A stretch of DNA of 64,000 nucleotides from Rachycentron canadum (lineage: Eukaryota > Chordata > Actinopteri > Carangiformes > Rachycentridae). The notes below the pieces were generated by a model. It was not told the DNA's origin. It saw only the letters and a program-made list of their open reading frames with translations, and did not search any database. This document shows, piece by piece, positions 11,901-26,700 of this stretch. Each line of letters begins with the position of its first letter. Positions within the stretch are counted from its first letter, which is position 1. Position numbers and translations under genes: made by a program. The stretch lies in contig CM076663.1 of NCBI GenBank assembly GCA_038496675.1, forward strand, positions 13,724,954-13,788,953, in the 5' to 3' direction.

Positions 11901-14900
11901 TATCTCCTCTGGACCAACCAATCTCACTTGGCCATGAACAGGGTCAATGTCAGTGCTCTGACCAACCCATTCTTTTACTTTACTGATTTCAATCACAAGA
12001 TAACTATCTGTGTGTGTGTGTGCATGTGTGTGTGCATGTGTGTGTGCGTGTTTGTGTGTTTGTGATTATTTGAGATGTTGGCAAGAACAGGAAAGGTCAA
12101 GAGGATTGTAGGCATTTTGTGCATGTACTTGTGCACATGTGCATGTGTGCAGGTTGGCATGGCTGTAGTGTGAGTCTGACCCAATATGTAGTAAATTGGT
12201 TTTTCGCTCAGTGGAGCCTTAAAATAACCATAATGGACCACACTGGAAAGTTGGCCAAAGAAATAGAGACATGAAGGAAAATGTGAAAGAGAGAATGTAA
12301 AGGGTGACTACAAATGTGTGATTCCCTAGAGAATAAACAGAGGAATGGAAGAGAAAAGAGCAAGAGAGACACAAGTGGAGGAGAGGCAAGCCACCGAGGG
12401 ATATTGCAGCAGTAATTGTTTGCGATGAACCACAAGTAGGCCTCAGAAATACAATTCTTCATGTGTTTGTGAATAATTTTATGTTGCAACTTTGGAAAAT
12501 CCCTTTGTTAGGGTTAAAAGTTCATAGGGTCAAGTGTGTGTGTTAAAGTCTGTGCGTCTGTATGCAAAAGTATGTGAGCAACTGTCTCGCTCTCTCTCTC
12601 CCCCCGTAGTATTTTCTGGCCCATTAGTTTTCAGGGTCTGTACAGCTTGAGTATATAGTTGGTCAGTAATTCACTCTTTAAGTATATTTACTGAAATAAG
12701 AGGCTTTCTTTTGACATGTGGTGGACTGGTAATGGCCTGTAATTGCAAGAGAAAACCCATTTTCAAGCACTTATTTGAAAAGACACATTTTTGTAAGTAG
12801 GCACACAAACACATAAGCAAACAGATTCATAAATATAAACATATATGTACAGTCTAACATATATAGGAATAAGCAAGCATACATGCATCTGCAGACATGC
12901 ACATATGAAGTCCAACGAAATGGCCACACACATACATGCACATGTGTCACATGCACTCTATATAATCCCATAATGGTGCAGTTTAATTTATGAAATGATA
13001 TTGACCATTGGCAGCACATTGATCCAATTAGAGTATTTATGTTTGCATTTTTTCCCCATAAACTTCTAAATATGATTCAACAGGTTCTGCACTGTCTACA
13101 ATCAACAAAAAATGTACTTGAAGATTTAATATGATAGGGAAGGATTTGATTTTGGCACCAAAACTATTGGAATCCATGAAACACATTACAGCATGAGTTT
13201 AATAGTTTTGTTATTTAAGTTTTCTTTATTACACATAAGTTTGTCTTGATGCACTGCAGTAAGTTAAGTGAACCACACAAAGTACATAAAAGCAAATAAA
13301 AACAACATGTTAGCTGGGTTATGTTATGTGTGATGATCAGTATGGAACTTTAATACTTCTGGTCAATTATCAATTGTATCAAAACGCTGTCTAACCATTC
13401 AGATTTGTAGTCATTTACTGATTTTAAATTTTTTTAAATTTATTTTTTCCCATTTCAGACAGTTTTATTCAGGCAAAATTCAGGCATCTGAATTACAGCT
13501 GCTTGTGTTTAAGGGAACATTTAATATTTGATATTGCTTCTTTTATTGACAAATGGTTTTAGAGAAAAATATGCTAATGTTTCTCAGTATTTTTTGAGTA
13601 TTGTTTTCATGTAGGTAAAAAAACTTGTATATTGTATTGGCACTATTATCAAAAAAAGCTTAAATCCTACCCAGCTATAAGTAACATTCATGTTAAACTA
13701 ATAGACTAGTCAGAGAGCTTACAGTGGGCAGTAGGCTCCGATGTCTGAGACCAATTTCCTTTCACTTTAATGGTGACTGTTTAGTCAGGGCTGCTCAAGT
13801 CAGCAATGCATTAACTACAGTAACTGCATGTAAAATCTAGGCTTATGTAAACAGCTTAGTGACACCTCTGTTATGGCATTTGCCAGATAACTGTACCCAT
13901 GCAATGTGATACTTGTTTACTGGAAGACTTGAGTCTAGTTGTTATGTTTTGTCTGGTTTTCCCTGCAAGAGAGCATCAAGAAGGAAAGTCTTACAGCATT
14001 AGTCAGCGAGGCTCATACCAAACACACAGCTCATGAGGCTCAGGTCCTATAGGTTCCTGCAGCCAAATTACCTTGTCCCTGTCTTTGTACTTTTCTGCAA
14101 TCCAGTGGAGCAATGATGCATTCAAATAAAAACAGTAAATGTAACACACTCCCGGCCTATGTGAAACCGACATGACTGAGAGGTTTGCGGGCAGTCTTCA
14201 AGGCCCTGAAGGGGGGAATGTGGTTGCATGAGTGTGTGCTTCGCTTGGTTGGGTACTTATATGTTTCTGCATGTGTCTGTGTATGTGCATATATATGTGT
14301 GCGTAGCCACATATGGAAGTGCTTGTCTCATACATTGTTGTTGTTCCAGCCAGGCGGGTACAACAGGCTGAACAGACCAGAGGGTGTGTGTGTGAAAGTG
14401 TGTGTGTGTGTTTTGTAAAGGCAAAATTCATGTAGAGAATAACTACTTTGAGTGTATCCAGAGAACCCTGAACAAAATGTACTCCATTGTTTTGCTTTGA
14501 ATTTTTTCTACTGAAAGGACATATATGAATTGTCTTTTTATGTTTCGTGACTTCTGAACTTTTGGAAACATAATTGCCTTACGGCAACCTATTCTTGGGA
14601 TTGCATATTCACACATGCACACATACTTGTCTTATGTGAGCTCTGAGGACACTCTTTGACATGATGCATTCCCTAGCCTCTTACCATCACCTTAACTATC
14701 ATAAATAAATAACCCTCAAACAGGCCTTTACAGGCATGAAGACCAGCCAAAATGTCCTCATAACTACAGTTTCAAACCTAAATTTGTCCACAACAATAGA
14801 AAGACATGTACACACACACATGCACATTCTTCAGATCAGAGCTGGGTTTTGCTATTATGATCTCCCTCATCTTTTCCCTGCAGACACAGATAATTGGCCC

Positions 14901-16612
14901 ATACTTCTCACTTTCTCTCTTCATAAAACAACTCTGAGTTCAGCTTTCATCGTCATCAAACTCAAAAGGGCACAGCCTTCACTCCAGTTTCACTCCTGTT
15001 TCAAAATTGATGCAGGGTCCCAAGCGGTTTCTGTCAAAATGGCCATGGTAGTCAAAGCCCAGAGACGTTCCTGATATTAGAGAAAAATAATGTCTTTCAC
15101 AGTGCGTAAGGTATTCCATGTGAGTCACAGATGATTGCAGTTTTCCCCCATGACCACCGTATAATAAGGTACATGAACCCCCTTCTTCATCTCCCTCCTT
15201 CTGGCTTTCTTTCTGTCTTTGGCAAAATGACCATCATCCAAAATAATATTTGCCATCTGATGAGTGCTTGAAATGAGTAGGAATACAGTTTTACACGTTT
15301 TTTTTTTTTGTTTTTTTTTTTTTACTATTTTCAACTGTTTTCTTTTTTCCCCTTTTCGCTTGTATTTCGTTGAATTTGACTTTTTGACATGTGCGCCCCA
15401 CCCTTTCCCTCCCTTGTTGCATTTTTTTTTTTTTTACACGTGTATAAAACAACAGTGGGGCTTGAACGTTTCCCTGGGTGGTCTTCCTTGTACTCCGTGA
15501 TCCTTTTTACCCTTTTCTCTAAGGGTTTTCATTTGTGAGGGTAGCGGTTCACTGCCACAGCAAGCCTGCAGCTTATAGCCCTGCTTCTCCTCAGTTGTTT
15601 CAGTTTGATGTTTATTAACCATTTCAAGGCTAGTTTGTGTGTTTTACCCGCACAGTTTGAAAAAATTACACCTAGTTGAATTTAACCTTTTATCTAGACA
15701 GGCAATTAAAACCTCAATCTAACATTAATTGTCTAATAAAAATAAATATTGTGTTACTAACAATGCAGCACAATAGAAGTTTGTTTTTTAGTTGTTCTAC
15801 AGCCAATCACGGTGGAAATTCACCAGGCTTGAAAATCAACTGACTCTGTTCTGGTTGCAAATGATTCAGACCTAAAATTTCCACATCATTATCGCAGTTT
15901 ATAGCTTGACAGTTGATTGAAGTGAAATTTGATAACCATGCTGGTTTTCTTTTTGGCAGGAGTGTGGCATGCTGTTCTACAACTCTCCAGCAGGGAGCAC
16001 TCTTGGCACATATACTTGATATATACTTGAAGGCTCTCTCAAAGTCTCACCAACCAAAGTGTCAGAGATGTATTATTAGAAATGAGTATCAGATTAAATT
16101 AAATCATGGTAATAATTTAAAATAACAGTTTTACAAATAATATCAAACACGCGTTGGCTTTTAAAGCCTTAATTTGATTGACACTATTCCACAAGATTGA
16201 AAGCAAGTATTTTTTGTGACTCCTAAAGGTGTTGTAATAATTTTTCTAAGAATATGCCTTTAGTTATTTAAGCATTGCTAAGGTGGTATGAATACAGATA
16301 TCTTTTTTACTACAGTTTAGAAAGTTTCAATTCCAAGAATCAACATTTTTTATAAGCAGATCTATAAAAACTGTTTGTCCCATCTGTCCGTCCGTCCCTC
16401 ATTAAAACAAAATGAAACACCATCATCATCCAAGTAGCAAACACAGACCAGCAATGACCATCTGCAGCATACACACATACTCCTACAGATGCTACAGTGC
16501 TATTTCTGAGTGACACAAATCCCTGCTCAGATGACGTGTTGAAAAGTGAATTGATGCCACAGCAGTGATTTTATGTAAGACCTTTTCTTTCTATTGGTCT
16601 CTCTCGCTCTCC

Positions 16613-16652
<40 letters not shown>

Positions 16653-18157
16653 ACTCTCTACTCTCTGACTGGTTTTTTGACAGTTTGGAAAGTTTGAAGT
16701 CATGGGTTTTAATCAGGGCCTTGCGGCCAGGCTCAGAGCATGGCGTGGCATGGCATGATGGCTCAGTTTAAAGATGTGGGTCTGGGTTGGGGCCAAGCCT
16801 GGGTGGCACTGCTAGAAAGAGAGATGGAGAGGGGGGTGGTATACGGAGAGAGAGACTAAAAGAGAAAGATATGGGGAGAGAATCTACTCTCATTGCACCC
16901 ACAGCACACAGCAAGGTTGGCCGCAGACCCCCAAAGGCCTGAACTGGCTGCATTAATGACAGCTGATTATGTGTGGGCATGCATGTCTGCATAAGGTGTG
17001 GACTTGGGTGAACACAGACTTTTACTCAAACACAATGTTTGATCAGTGTGGAGAAGTGTGGCGAAGAGATGAATTAATCTAAATCATCCTGTGGTTTTTT
17101 GCCTCACCAGTTTTACTTCAGGTCCTGCTGCTAATGTGTGTGTATGTGGTGAATATTTTTACTCCTACTGTGGCAATCATGACTTGATGAACCATGATGA
17201 TTTTAAACATTATTTTCTATTAAAACAAATGAAGAGCATGAATAAAATTAACAAACTGGAGTAAAAGGGTTTAGAGGATTATCAGTGCATGACTTTTTTT
17301 TTTTCATTTTCATTTTGCTCTATATTTGAATAACAACTTGAGCCACTCTATGGGGAAAGTGTTATTTGGATGCAACTGTGGATTCAGTTCATTGCCATGA
17401 TGCTGCACTCTTTCCCACAATCTATCCTGTCTGTCTTGACCATCAACAGATCAGTGAGATTCTTGAATAGGTGGGGTTGCCCTTCACTTTCCAGAAAAAA
17501 GATCTGTTTGACATAAGCGCACGCCTGGCTCTAACCCAACAATTTGCTGTCCAGTCTGACTAACAGAGGTCCCAAAAATGTTAGCAGTGTTCCAAGTGAT
17601 TGCCAGGACAGTTCATTGGGTGACTTTTGAGTGGGTACTAAGGTTTGCAAACAGGATGACTGGTCTAACTGTCAAAAGCATGAAAAATAACCAGGAGCAG
17701 TGTTTATTTTAATGTCTTGGTCTAATTTGAGAATGGGCCATGAGCTCATCCCTTCTTTAAACAACCTGTAAGGATTATGAAGAGGTAAGACGCTCTGTAT
17801 TCCCAATGTCCCTCTGTTTGCTTTATTTAGAGATTGAGTTTTCTAAATTTTATACTGTCAACCTGTGAGAAAATATTGTATTAAAGTTGTCGATGGTAGT
17901 GTGCCATAAGTAATGCACATTTGATCTATTTTCAGATTGTAATGTTTTGTGACCTATGTCATTATTTCAGTCATATAAAATCATTGTGGTTGTATAATGT
18001 GCATCTTTTTGTTTTGGCAGTTGGATAACAAGGATTAAATTACTGGAGGTGGGATGAGTGAAAATAAGAGAATTCCCCTGATGCCTTAGGTCATTTATGA
18101 TATATGCAGAGGTTAAGTGAATGTAGTGTGTGTTGTGTCTTGATCTCAGAGAAGTTA

Positions 18158-18242
<85 letters not shown>

Positions 18243-21200
18243 TGTGTTTGTGTGTGTGTGTTGTCGTGCCAGGGCCACATTAGAGGAGCCTTTCAAGTCT
18301 TGTCGACCTCCTCCTCCTCCTCTGCATAGTGCTTGTGTTGTGGTCTGCTCAACAGCCAGAACCCCTGCGAACTGTGTGTGTGTGTTTGTGTGTGTGTATG
18401 CGTGCATGTGTGTGCCCATATATGATGTTGTAGGGTTATTCCCAGTGCGTGGGATCCCCCAATATCTTGCTGGATTTCTCTTTTGTATCCCTAGCCCTGT
18501 TTCCGCCGCCTCTCCTCTCATATCAATGTCTCTCTTTGTGATTAATATAATAGAGATCTATAAAAATTATGAGCACTGTCATCTTTGATTGTGTGTGACT
18601 CAGTTTACTAGTCACCTCCATGTTGCAATGATAAGTCTGCAGCTCTGTCCCTATAATGTAGTCGATGACAAACGTGGGGACTGGTCTCATCCTCCCCTCT
18701 ACACACACCCACAGCTCTTTGATAACTACGCCAATCGCTTCAAGCTTGCGCTAACACATTTCAGCACACTAGCACTCTTTGTGAATTGGGTTCAGAATAA
18801 AAGGTTAGCAAACACTTTGATCTTTACCAAACAGAACGCACGCTCATTTGCCGTGACACCCCACGCCATTGTGCTTTATGTCCCAGCTGAAGGGAAGCAG
18901 AGGACAGTGTACATCTCTTATACATTTTCAGTATCTTTAAAACTCTTCTCTCCAACTGCTTGATAGTAGCGGCCTACTGTGAAATAATACAAGATGTTTA
19001 AGCTAATGAAACTCTCAGCGGTCTATCAGCTTTCATTAAGACTATGTCTTCTTTATTCCACAAAGAGATCAACCCTTTACTCTCACCTGAACTATTTCAC
19101 TCTTCCATTGGTCCATAAAAACAATAACTTATATTGGATAACAAGTGTTTCAGGCACAGAAAACATGATAATAAAAGTCTCCATTAGTCTCAATACAGTA
19201 GACAGTTGCATTGTAATTACTGGCTTACTCGTTCTATCTGTGACGGTTCGAAAGATATGTCTTTGGAGGAGCACTGTAGAAGTGCAGATAAAGGGATAAA
19301 GGTGGGAATAAATGCAGTGTCACAATATCCTGTCAAATTATAAACACAAATACATAGAGATAGAGATTAAGAGCCCCAATTGAATGAAAATGGGAGAAGG
19401 TACAAGAGCATCAAGAGGTTACTGAACATTAGCCAAAATATAGTTGAAGCAGTGTTTAGGAGGTATAAGAAGAGACATACTACCAATAACAGACTCACTG
19501 CATTGAAAACAGGTGTGTAAGTATCTCTGACTTGGCACAAGGATTATCCGTGGAAATTGGTGTTTCTTTGACTGACAGACTGTGAAAAAACTCTATGGAT
19601 GGCATCCAAGAAGAAAATCATTACTCATAAAACTAGAAGATAAATCTTCTCAAAGAGCATGAAAAGAGGCCTGGTGAATATTGGCAGCACATTGTTTGGT
19701 CTGATGAAACCAAAATAAATTAGTTTGAGTCAGATGGGGTCCAGCATGTTTGGTGTGGACTTGGCCAGGACACATCACAGTGACTGCATGGTGCCGATTG
19801 TAAAACATGGAGGTGGGAGTGTGAGCGTTATGTGGCTGTGTGAGTGGAAAAGCTGTAGAAGAGATGACATTCATAGATCATGGCATTATGAAGGCACATT
19901 AGCGTATCAAATACTGAATGAAAAGATGACTCCCAGTCTCTAGAAGCTTGGCAGGAGAGGAAGTTTCCAACATGTCAATAATCCCAAGAGTTTGTATAGA
20001 AGAACAAAGTGAAAAAACTATGACCTGGCCCAAGTATGTCTCCTGACTGGCATCCAGCAGAACACCTGTGGAGCACTTTACTGTCCAGCAAAGAGCAGCT
20101 GAAACGAATCACATGTGAAAAAAATGACAGAAAGTCTCACTGGTGTCATCCATACCTAGGAGGATTAAATCTGTCATCAAAATAAAGGCAGACATGTAAA
20201 ATGTAAAAAATAAATAAATAAATAAATAAATAAATAAAAGAATAGTATCTCTGATAAAGGGTGTAATAATTTTTGTCGTTTGTGTTTTTCAAATGAATTG
20301 GCTTCATTCATATTGGGCTTTGGCCAATAACAAAGTATTTTTTATATTTTTTACTAGAATTGAAGTATTAGCCAGTAATTGACACAGTATCTGTAAAAAG
20401 CCACATTTTAATGTGTATATATACCACTTTTTTACATTTCTGTGTGTGTCTGCCTGTCTCTGTGTGTCTCTGTGTGTCCATATGAATTTACAAACACCTT
20501 TACACATTTGGTGTTTGTGCATGTGTACTTGTGTATCTCCACACTATGAATTTGTGTGTCTACATACCTGGGCCTGGTCAGCATGAGGAAGCAGCCAGGG
20601 GAAGATTGAGGCAGCCAGATGCGGTGGCCCTTGGCTACAGAGGATATCATTACCCCGGGTGTGTAGCCGGCCAAAACAGGAGCCCCCAAGCGGAGTTTCA
20701 TCAAGGTGGACCCCTGTCTGTGGCAAGGGGGAGGATACCAGTTAACCTGTTGTCCTGCAGTGAGGAGCGGTATTAAGCAGCAGGTGGAAAGAGAAAGCAT
20801 CCCGTGACTGGAATGAGGTGGAAACAAGAAAGTGTGTAGATACTTGCAGGGTAGCAGTCAGACACACTCAAACAGTAGAAGATTGTCTCTTTTGAATTCC
20901 CTTGCCTGCTTCTTTTGCAACTCAACAGGAAGCCGTGTAGTGTCTCTGTGTGTGCTTGCATGTACATTTTACATAAAGTTTACATTATCTTTTCTTACCC
21001 ATGAGTGCTATTTTCCAGTATCATTTACCACAATGTAGCTTGTGCTTTACTTTGAGCACACGCAGAAATATATCTGAAAATTTCCATTCAAAGTAAATTG
21101 CCGGGATATTTTTGGTATGTGACTGTGACAGAACAACTTGATGCATGGCCACTGGCAACGACATCAGCAGTATCTTCATACGGGAATTGGGCCGTCTTCC

Positions 21201-22986
21201 CTTAGTGAGGTAACCCATAGGCCATGAATCATGCTGCCTTGCTCCATAGTCCTGTGGTCCCGGGGTTTGACAGTCTGACCACTTCTCAATGTGGTCTCTC
21301 TCCTCTACTCACGCTCCTCCCATCCCCGTCACCACACATTCCAACCACTGGACTGGTCACATAAGGTCAAGAAAATAGAATCAAGCCGAATAGAATAGAA
21401 ATTGTGTTTAATGTATCTGCCCAATGTTGGTTAGCAGGACCCCACTTGCTTGTTCAAGTCTTGAATCATTTGTAGATTAATGACCAGAGTTTGTTGAGGG
21501 GAACAATGATTGATAGATGACAAAAAAGCAACACCTGAGAGAATTATAGCTTAACAAACAGTCACAAAAGGGAGGGACAAAAGCACTTGAAAGAAGGGTA
21601 TCCCTGTGCATTTCTGTTTGGAGCTTGTCTGTTTTGGCAGCTCAGACATGCAGCTAGTCTGGCAGTCTGCCTGTCTGGTCCTCTCTGGTCTCTCCTCCAC
21701 ACTGGTGGGTCACTGGTGTTTGGATCACTACAGTTGGCTGTTAACCACCAACTTGGACTGAGTCTCACCGCCATGTGTTTGATTTAGCTTAGTCATTTAT
21801 TATATACACACTATGAAAATTAAAGTCATATATCAAAAACGTTTCCTTGGAAGGGAAAAATAAAAGAGATTACAAAGGCAGGGTGAGAGAATGAGGTACT
21901 GGGAAGGCTAAAATAATACAGCAAAACAAGGGCAGAAGTGTAGTGCGGTGTAAAAATAATAACAATATTAAAATCACATCAAGTGTTTCACCAATTAGTA
22001 TCCTATTTGTTGCTTTAAGAGAACACCAGAGAGTTCATCAAAAGCTTAGGCAAGAGATAAATGGACAGTTCATCCAGTGCAAAGAGAGGCCCTTGAGCGA
22101 GTGGTTTTGACAGTGCCCCAGGCCATACTCCAGCTGAGTTAAACACACCCGACGTGTGTGCTTGTCTGACTCTGTGTGTGTGAGAGAGAGAGGCATGACA
22201 CGTCTGAGGGTGTGATGTAGTCACTTCCTCCCACTGGACTGAGCGACTGTTGTCAGCTTGACCCTGCGCCAGTTAACCCCTCGCCACCCCTGGCACTGCG
22301 GGTGAGGGCCCTGGGAGTGTGTGCTTGAGAGGGAGAGAAAGACAGATTGTATTTGTGTGTATAGCGTGTGTTGGCAGACCACAGGTGTCTGGTCACGGTG
22401 TCAGGGTGTTAAGAGGTCTTCAGAGAGGCCCCTCGACTCTCAGCATCTGTTTTGGAGGGAGGGAGCAGCAGAAAAGAGGAGGAGAGGTTGGTGAGGGTTA
22501 CCAACACATACCCTGAGGGGTGTGGAGGGTTGTGGGGGGGCAGTAGCTGACTTGCAGGTGCCTATTTTGACAGCAGCCTTTCATACTTGAAGCCCAAACA
22601 CACACACTGAACACACTTACAATAAATCCTGGAGAGTTGAGTGTAATTGCAGAGCCTGATTGGAGGGAATGCAGAGGGAATCCCCCTTTTACACACATAC
22701 ACACATCATTGGATCTCTGTGCTTGGGGTCAAAGGTGAGAGAAAGAGGAACGCACACACAAGTTTGGCTTTTCCTACTTACTGGGTGTGTCTGTGTGTGT
22801 CTTGTTTGCGTGCATGATGAGCACATTATCTCCACACATGGGGACCATGTGAACTCATGCTTCAGCTATAACTCGGAAATGGACACAGGCTTGTTTCCTA
22901 TGGAATTTCTTTTCCGAAGACAATGTTACTTATTACACATAAGAAACGCTGATGGAAATTCTGCAAAAGCTGTCCTTACAAATACA

Positions 22987-23020
<34 letters not shown>

Positions 23021-23680
23021 TAAATGAAACCCATTTAGATAGAATATTTGTAAGTCAGGTGTACCAGTCCATGTCTGGGAATGATTACTTTGGTAAGCAG
23101 GGGGAAGGCGGCACACAGCAGGAGGTCGAGAAAAATTGGAACAGCTGTTGATTAACATGAGCGCTTTCTCTCTCTCTCTCTTTTTTTTCAGTAGAGGAGG
23201 AGGAGGAAGATGAGGAGATGATGGAGGCCAAGCCAGGCACCGAGTCAGAGCAGCAGGATGAAGATGACAACAGAGAAAACAAAGAAGGTAGAAATGGTGG
23301 ACTGCTAATTGAATGGCTGATTGAAATCTAAAAACTGAAATGGTCAGCTTCTGTCAACCATTAATTATGCCAATTCAATATTTCCTTTTAACTTGATATA
23401 CCAGGCAGTTCATGTCCTAGTTACTACAGGCGTCCCCATTCTTCATCCTTGAGTCCCCTTATTCCCTCAATTTCTCACACGTTGCTGTCACGAAACATGG
23501 CGACTCGTGTGTGACACCCTTTGCCAGACAGTGGGTGTAACAGAGGGCAGGATTGGGATGGGTTACACTGGGGGTTAAGGCACATCCAGCATATCAGCTC
23601 CATGGCATGTAAGGGTCAACACTGATTAAAAACCTGTCACTTGACCCTTCGACCACACTTCAAAGTGGAGATGAATAGAG

Positions 23681-23717
<37 letters not shown>

Positions 23718-26700
23718 AGGAGGGTTCACATAGTAAATAATAGAGAAAGGAAACACAGCTCGCGGGTGAGTTAAAACACAACACAACGTGCGATGAACAC
23801 ACACGGATAGAAATATTCATATTCTACCACACAAACACATCTGTGACTGTACTGAGTCAAACACACACACACTGAGTGATGTATACACACACGCACTCAT
23901 AAACACACAGTCATCCGTCTCCGCTCCATCCTGGCCTATTAGAAGGTCTGGCCTTTGATCTCTGCCACTCGATTCACTGGGTCTTTTCTGACAACTCATA
24001 AGAAATACAAAGGGATGGGGGGGTGATCAAAGTCAAGAGGCAGGGTAAAGGTCGATATATGTGTGCCTGTGCATGTTTGTGTGTGTAAAATCGCATGTGT
24101 GCTTGGGGACAGTGACTTCAAAAACCGGACGCCGTGCTGTGCAGCCATTACGTTCAAAGGGAGGCGGGTCGCTCAGAGGGCTTTGTTTTTCTCTTGTTTA
24201 TGAAGTTCTTACTGTAGGGTTTTATTAGAAAAGATGCATTAGGAACTGTTTGTAGTTTATTATGTCCTGGATGTGATTCTGGTTTTCATAGAGATGAAGT
24301 GAATGTTAATGTACAGTGCTCTTATGGTTTTTCGTAGTAGTTGAAGACTGCATGTGTGCATTTTTAAATTAGCATATAGGGGTTTCATTAAGATATATGT
24401 GGCCTCTTTTAATTAGGACTAGAATGTAACAGTTTCTAGACTCATAGGTAAATTTGTTACACTTTAATTTTCACAAATGCCTAGAATTATGGATATCTTC
24501 ATGAAAAATATGAAATTTAGTAATTCCTTTTTTTTAAACCATAAATGTCTACATTTAAACATGATATTTTTATTTATGATCTCAGACCACATCATAGACA
24601 TTATTATTTGTTCTTTAATATTCATTCATTAATAGAGGTGCTTGGCAAAAACAACAAATTGGTAAATATTATATATATAAAACCCAAGTCGGTCTTAAAC
24701 TTATGTTGATAAATCAACAACATAACAGAAACAGTCAGCAGAAAATGAATTGCTGTTTTGGAATTAATCCTTTACGTTTCTGGATGCTACACTAGCAACA
24801 AATTGCCAGGATTTTTGTTGTCCTTCGTCTTATTTGGTAATGAATTTTATATATTTTCATCATTTTAAAACCATCGCCTTGGTCTCTCTTTAAAAGCGAT
24901 CCAAAGATCTAACAACTGCAAGTGGTCAGTTAGTTGAGATAATTACTGGCAGATTAATGGCATCTCTACAGTCAAGGGGTGCACAATATAAGATGGAGTC
25001 TACTTGATATGCTGTCTTTATATTTATGTTCAGGCTCATTTCCAATGCTGAGGGAGCTGACGGAGGAGGAGAGGCAGCAGATCCTTCACTCTTCTGAGTT
25101 TCAGAGTTTCTTTGACTGCAGCATCCGGGTGATGGAGCGGGCTCTGGCCGAAGACAGTGACATCTTCTTTGACTACAGTGGCCGAGATCTAGAGGACAAA
25201 GAGGGGTGAGTAGGGAGGAAGCAAGAGGGGAAAGGAGGAGGGATGATGTGTTTGGATGTGCAAGCACATGTGAGTGTTTACTTGCATGCCTCGAACTAAG
25301 AAATGTGCTAAGACTGACTCATGCCCACTGTTTCACTCCAGAGGCCTGGGAGGCTTCTTTGTTCTACAGAATATCTGTCTGGATCCTGATGTCACACTCT
25401 CAGGGGGTGAAAAACTCCTGTGAACTGAAAACCATCACGACCTAAAGAGCATTGTCTTGCCATTTAAGGGGTTGGCTCCAAACAGAGGTTATCCAAGTGG
25501 CGATTGAAGTTGAAAGAGTCATAAGTGCAAAGCTGTTTTGGGATACTGCTCTGCTGTGACAAATGAATGCTGTTTTTACTGACTCTCTTCAACTTTGACC
25601 GCTGCAGCCACAGAGAAGCATCAAGCCTGTGGTCAAATAGAGATTATGTCTAAAACAGGCCATGGTCCAGTGCTTAACTACAGCCCCATTCTTTTTCTAT
25701 TGGCTTGCTTTTCCTGAGAATGTTGTAATATAACCCTTAATACATTTTCTTGAATTATTACTGTTAATTCTCAAACAGCATGATACACTGAGCAGGTGTC
25801 GTTTACAGTTAGTCTGTAGAGAATGTGAAATGAAGGTCTGATCTGGTCTGAACAAACCCGATGACCCGATCAAGGCTATTTTTCCAAACTTGTGAAAGCT
25901 ACTTCAATGCCACAGACAACAATAAACAACTGTCACAGACTGAGAAATAGACAAGTGCACCTTGAAACAGAATTTCTAATTCATTCATTCATGCCTACAG
26001 ACTGAAGCTTTTTTTGTCTTTGCAAGTTTTCTTACTTTGGCAAACCTGCTGTGCAACTGGAACAAAACTGTCTTCAGGTCTGATCAAGATGTAACCTTTG
26101 AACCCTTATCTGTACTGTCTGCCTCCAGAGACTTGGGTAGCGGCTCCAGTCTCTCTTTCAGTAGACTCTTCTATGATGAACACTGGTCGAAGCATCGGGT
26201 AATCACCTGTCTTGACTGGTCTCCTCAGGTCAGTCCTGTAGCCTTTTGTGTGTTACTGTAACTCTTTCCCACATTGTGAGATCCTTTTGCACAAAATACC
26301 ATTAGCAATTATGCAGGTTTTAAACCTGCTTTCTGTTACTTTGGGTTAAAAGAGAGTGTTAGCAGCTCTATCATGAAGCCCTGCATGATTTATTGAACGT
26401 GTCTCTGTGCTTTTACTAAAATCCCTCTCTCTTTTTTCTCTCCCTCTCTCTCAGTATCCAGAGTTGCTGGTGGCTTCCTATAACAATAATGAAGATGCTC
26501 CTCATGAACCGGATGGTGTTGCCCTTGTGTGGAACATTAAGTTTAAGAAGGCTACTCCTGAATACATCTTTCACTGTCAGGTAATCTATGGAATATTTTA
26601 TCTAGGATATGTAAGGAAGAGGTTAGGATTGCCATTTTTTGCTTTAGGTGTGGATTAAACTGCAACAGAGCACTCAGAGGTATTTTTCATACTATATCTG

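Larger units (their letters stand above)
10246..19419 (+). other. dync1i1 intron, central part
   Basis: 9 kb of AT-rich intron. It holds TG-rich patches (about 12006-12060), a poly-T run broken by one G (15299-15323), a (CT)n tract (16597-16666) and a long (TG)n (18159-18240). I found no splice-bounded exon, no recognisable protein and no RNA gene. Confidence 0.75.

Noticed and set aside
17967..18588. Open frames on both strands (HTHT / VCVC)
   Set aside because: Products of the (TG)41 microsatellite.
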